Shown: positions 61,475 to 64,000 of the stretch, one piece after another | Position numbering within the stretch: the stretch's first letter is position 1 | Layout of the letters: every line of letters starts with the position of its first letter | Assembly (NCBI GenBank): GCA_023213395.1 | Contig: CM041465.1 | Location: 147,753,741-147,817,740 of the forward strand | Origin: Cycas panzhihuaensis | Taxonomy: Eukaryota > Cycadophyta | DNA: 64,000 bases | Reading direction: 5' to 3' | Notes under the pieces: generated by a model | Database searches by the model: none | Told to the model about the DNA's origin: nothing | The model's input: the letters and a program-made list of their open reading frames with translations, nothing else | Program-made: the position numbers and the translations under genes

Positions 61475-62295
61475 CACCAATTACGAGAAAACAACTGAAA
61501 GGTTTTCTGGGTTTGACGGGATATTATAGAAAGTTTATCAAGGGGTATGTATACATATCTGGACCCCTGGAGGAGTTGTTGAAAAAGAATATTGAATGGG
61601 CATGGACAAAAGAACAACAACGAGCATTCGAAACATTGAAACAAGCCATTGTAGCAGCACCTATACTGCGATTCCCAGATTGGAAGAAGATTTTTCACGT
61701 GCATGTGGATGCGTCGCAATACGCCATTGGATGCGTATTGACACAGCCCAACGACGACAAAACAGATCATCCAATCTATTTCGCTAGTCGAAAACTCACA
61801 AGAGCCGAGCAAAATTATACAACGACAGAGAGGGAAGCTCTCGGCATGGTTTACGCGTTGCAAAAGTTTCGACACTATTTATTATCAAATCCATTCTTGT
61901 TTTTTGTTGATCACCAAGCATTGATGTATTTGGTGAATAAACCGATTATGCGAGGACGAATCAGCAGGTGGTTGATGTTGTTCCAGGAGTTTTCTTTCAA
62001 AATTATTGTGAAGCCCGGTAAAGCCCATATCATTCCCGATCAGTTGTCGAGAATCAAAAACGGAGAAAAAGCGACAGAGGTGCCTGACGATTTTCCAGAT
62101 GCAGCTCTGTTCAGCGTGGAAGCGGTTCCAACGGATTGGTATGAGGGAATACCAGAATATCTAGCGACTGGAGAGTTATCAGCTGAATTGGATCGTACGG
62201 GGAAAAGAAATTTTATCAGAAAAGCGGAGCCATATCAACTCATCAGTGGAGAGTTATACAAATTGGGGCCAAACGACGTACGACGTTGTGTTTGA
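61432..62295 (+). CDS. pol: RT connection and RNase H of H (open)
   Basis: A 287-codon frame: FLTPITRKQLKGFLGLTGYY and RKFIKGYVYISGPLEELL connection, WTKEQQRAFETLKQAIVAAP, then RNase H with FHVHVDASQYAIGCVLTQPN (Asp), TTTEREALGMVYALQKFRHY (Glu), and FFVDHQALMYLVNKP (Asp). It ends GELYKLGPNDVRRCV at the start of integrase with a stop at 62293-62295. Full domain with all acidic residues. Confidence 0.92.
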   Translation: MWIQRKVYAILHFLTPITRKQLKGFLGLTGYYRKFIKGYVYISGPLEELLKKNIEWAWTKEQQRAFETLKQAIVAAPILRFPDWKKIFHVHVDASQYAIGCVLTQPNDDKTDHPIYFASRKLTRAEQNYTTTEREALGMVYALQKFRHYLLSNPFLFFVDHQALMYLVNKPIMRGRISRWLMLFQEFSFKIIVKPGKAHIIPDQLSRIKNGEKATEVPDDFPDAALFSVEAVPTDWYEGIPEYLATGELSAELDRTGKRNFIRKAEPYQLISGELYKLGPNDVRRCV

Positions 62296-63365
62296 CAGCA
62301 TGAGATAAACCAGATCATGTCGCAGGCGCATGAAAGAGTAGTGGGTGGCCACATGGCGGAAGATTTTGACGTGTGGGTTCTAGTGGCCATCTATGTTCGA
62401 GGATGTCAGAAAGTGGATTCAAGCGTGCAACTATTGCCAACGGGTGGGGAAACCTAATCGACAGGATTTCCAACCTTTACATCCCATATTACTTTTGGCA
62501 CCGTTCGAGAAATGGGGGCTTGACTTCGTGGGGCCAATCAAACCAGCTGCGCGTAGATCGAAAGCTTGATACATCTTGGTGGCAACCGACTACACGACAA
62601 AGTGGGTAGAAGCGCCACAAGATTACGGAAAGTCGATGCGAAAGCACGAGATTTCTGTATGAGGTAGTGATTGCACGATTTGGATGCCCCTTGGAGATCG
62701 TAAGTGACCAAGGCGCCCACTTCCTCAATCAAACTATCGAAACACTGACATCAGCATTTATGATTAGTCATCGGAAATCTACTCCATACTACCTGAGAGC
62801 CAATGGTCAAGCAGAGAGCTCAAACAAGATAATCGAGAATTGCTTGCGGAAGATATGCGACATCGGCAGATCTGATTGGGCCGAGAAGTTACCATCCGTG
62901 CTATGGGCATTTCGAACGACATACAAGAGGTTAATCGGACAGACTCCATTCCAGCTTGTGTATGGCACGGAAGCCATTCTCTCGACAGAATTTGAAATAC
63001 CCAGTCTACGAGTTGCGATACAATGCCGATTAGACGACCTCCAGTCTTTGGAACGACGATTGGAAGACTTAGTGCGACTCGAAGAAAAATGACACTTGGC
63101 AAACTGGTTGCAACATGTGGAGAAGCAGCGACAAAAAGCATGGCACGACCGCCGTCTATGGAAACCTCAATTCAACGAAGGTGATCAAGTGTTACTGTAC
63201 GACAACAAATTCAAAATGCACCCCAGTAAACTCAAGATGCGGTGGTTGGGACCATACATCGCAGAACGAATCTTTGAGAATGGATCGGTGCAGCTTCGAG
63301 AGATTGACGGACCTCTACTACCAACTCGGGTAAATGGTAGCAGACTCAAGCCATATATTGAGTAG
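62296..63365 (+). pseudogene. pol: Integrase of H
   Basis: The H2C2 zinc domain and the start of the core are in shifting frames (HERVVGGHMA, CNYCQRVGKPNRQ, WGLDFVGPIKPA with the first Asp). The open piece 62667-63092 holds RFGCPLEIVSDQGAHFLNQT (second Asp) and ANGQAESSNKIIENCLRK (Glu), then ALSTEFEIPSLRV-type sequence. The last piece 63096-63365 reads NEGDQVLLYDNKFKMHPSKL, RWLGPYIAERIFENGSVQL (GPY-type) and VNGSRLKPYIE. The triad is intact but the frame has about three breaks. Confidence 0.87.
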
Positions 63366-63690
63366 CCCAGCCTACCAGCAGGATCAGCTGGTTGTACCAT
63401 ATCGTATTGCATGACATTGAGGCACAATTAAATGCCTTGATACCGAACCATGATCCAGTTCGGTATGGATACAAAAAGGGAAAAAAAATTGGAAAAAAAT
63501 AAAAAAATAACCGTAACTCATCACAGACATAAGTAACAACATCATGATCTGAGAAAATCAGAGGGAAATTCAACAGCATACAAGCAAAATATAGTATACG
63601 TACCAAAAAGGTATGTTACTAGGTACGTACAGTGGAAGAAAGTGATCAAATTTGAAAAATACACTATACGTAGCAAGGAAATATACTGAA
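63366..63690 (+). other. Region downstream of H integrase, no gene seen
   Basis: Contains a perfect 9-bp inverted repeat (63440-63466) and an A-rich stretch (63478-63510). It may include the polypurine tract and start of the 3' LTR of H, but I cannot place the LTR border. The short minus-strand frames are not convincing. Confidence 0.4.
63440..63466. repeat. Perfect 9-bp inverted repeat, 9-base loop
   Basis: ataccgaac (63440-63448) and gttcggtat (63458-63466) are exact reverse complements. No T-run follows, so it is not a simple terminator. Confidence 0.7.
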
Positions 63691-64000
63691 GGAGATTGAT
63701 TGTCTCACTTGCGTGTCCTTTCCGCATTTTCAATTTGTTCATCTTCAGCACTAAGTGAACAAATTCTAAGTCTGATTTAGTATCAAACTTCTTCTTGAGA
63801 ACTTCAAGAACTTTCCATGCTTTATCATGTACGACTTTATCAATGAGATTATGTAGGGAATAATCAGTTACAAGAAGTATCTCTGCACGGATTTTATCAT
63901 CATCAAGTTCCCATTAGCATTTGGCTGCAACTTCAGTGGGAGGAGTTGGAGCACCTCCTCCAGAAGTAGTTGTGGTAGTTGTAGTAGCAACAAGTGGTGT
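63691..64000 (-). pseudogene. gag: Copia gag fragment at the right edge
   Basis: The minus strand reads, from the window edge, a Thr/Gly/Pro-rich stretch, WELDDDKIRAEILLVTDYSL, KVVHDKAWKVLEVLKKKF, and LEFVHLVLKMNKLKMRKGHA, the typical UBN2-type copia Gag capsid pattern. One stop lies near 63915. The match ends after about SETI at 63690, where the sequence changes. The start of the element lies right of the window. Confidence 0.72.

Larger units (their letters stand above)
57890..63365 (+). mobile_element. Ty3/gypsy element H, 5' end missing
   Basis: Order on the plus strand: gag C-terminus with zinc knuckles, protease, an extra gag-like block, RT, RNase H, integrase with GPY-type end. Integrase after RT places it in Ty3/gypsy; no chromodomain is seen. 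The gag start matches M gag (PFCQVGVA). No 5' LTR is found, and the 3' LTR cannot be delimited in 63366-63690. It is broken by a few stops and frameshifts. Confidence 0.88.

Noticed and set aside
61174-61875. 233-codon minus-strand frame opposite gypsy H RT and RNase H
   Set aside because: Antisense shadow of well-preserved RT and RNase H motifs on the plus strand.

Overview
The window is a plant nuclear, intergenic stretch made almost entirely of LTR retrotransposons nested in one another. I found no host gene, rRNA, tRNA or CRISPR array that I can defend. The density of Ty1/copia and Ty3/gypsy elements, methionine-tRNA type primer sites, many C-to-T type nonsense changes and repeated nesting suggest a large, heavily methylated land-plant genome. 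A gymnosperm or another large-genome plant fits, but this is inference and the species cannot be named from the sequence.

Left part, 1-21822. Copia element A (+, 1-3909, 5' end outside the window) sits inside an older copia L (-, 3910-7587). Next come pieces of a gypsy element M (-) at 7588-8394, 12106-13415 and 18691-21822. M is split by the non-autonomous LTR element K (-, 8395-12105) and by copia B (+, 13416-18690). M keeps a gag, a 5' LTR, an integrase tail and an extra ORF downstream of integrase, but it has lost protease to integrase core in one internal deletion at 19536/19537.

Middle part, 21823-38513. The same nested stack (A tail, L, M piece, K, M piece, B, M piece) appears again in the same order and orientation, almost base for base. 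This is a duplicated block of about 16.7 kb, not a set of independent insertions. Differences between the copies are mostly small clusters at CAG/CTG motifs, which suggests sequencing error at methylated CHG sites on top of a few real substitutions.

Right part, 38514-64000. The gypsy of copy 2 (E, -) continues with integrase, then is split by copia C (-, 39617-47891, TSD gtcaa), which itself carries the internally deleted copia D (-, 44478-47463, TSD cttct). E resumes with RNase H and RT (47892-49517) and is cut by copia F (-, 49518-52056). Nearly full-length copia G (-, 52057-57565) follows. A 5'-truncated gypsy H (+, about 57890-63365) carries an unusual gag-like reading frame between protease and RT. 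The right edge holds the start of another copia gag (-, about 63690-64000).

Functionally these are gag (capsid and nucleic-acid binding), protease, integrase, reverse transcriptase and RNase H modules. Copia order is gag-PR-IN-RT-RH; gypsy order is gag-PR-RT-RH-IN. All elements are broken by stops, frameshifts or lost catalytic residues. Some of the frameshifts may be consensus errors, because one copy of the duplicated block is often open where the other is broken.
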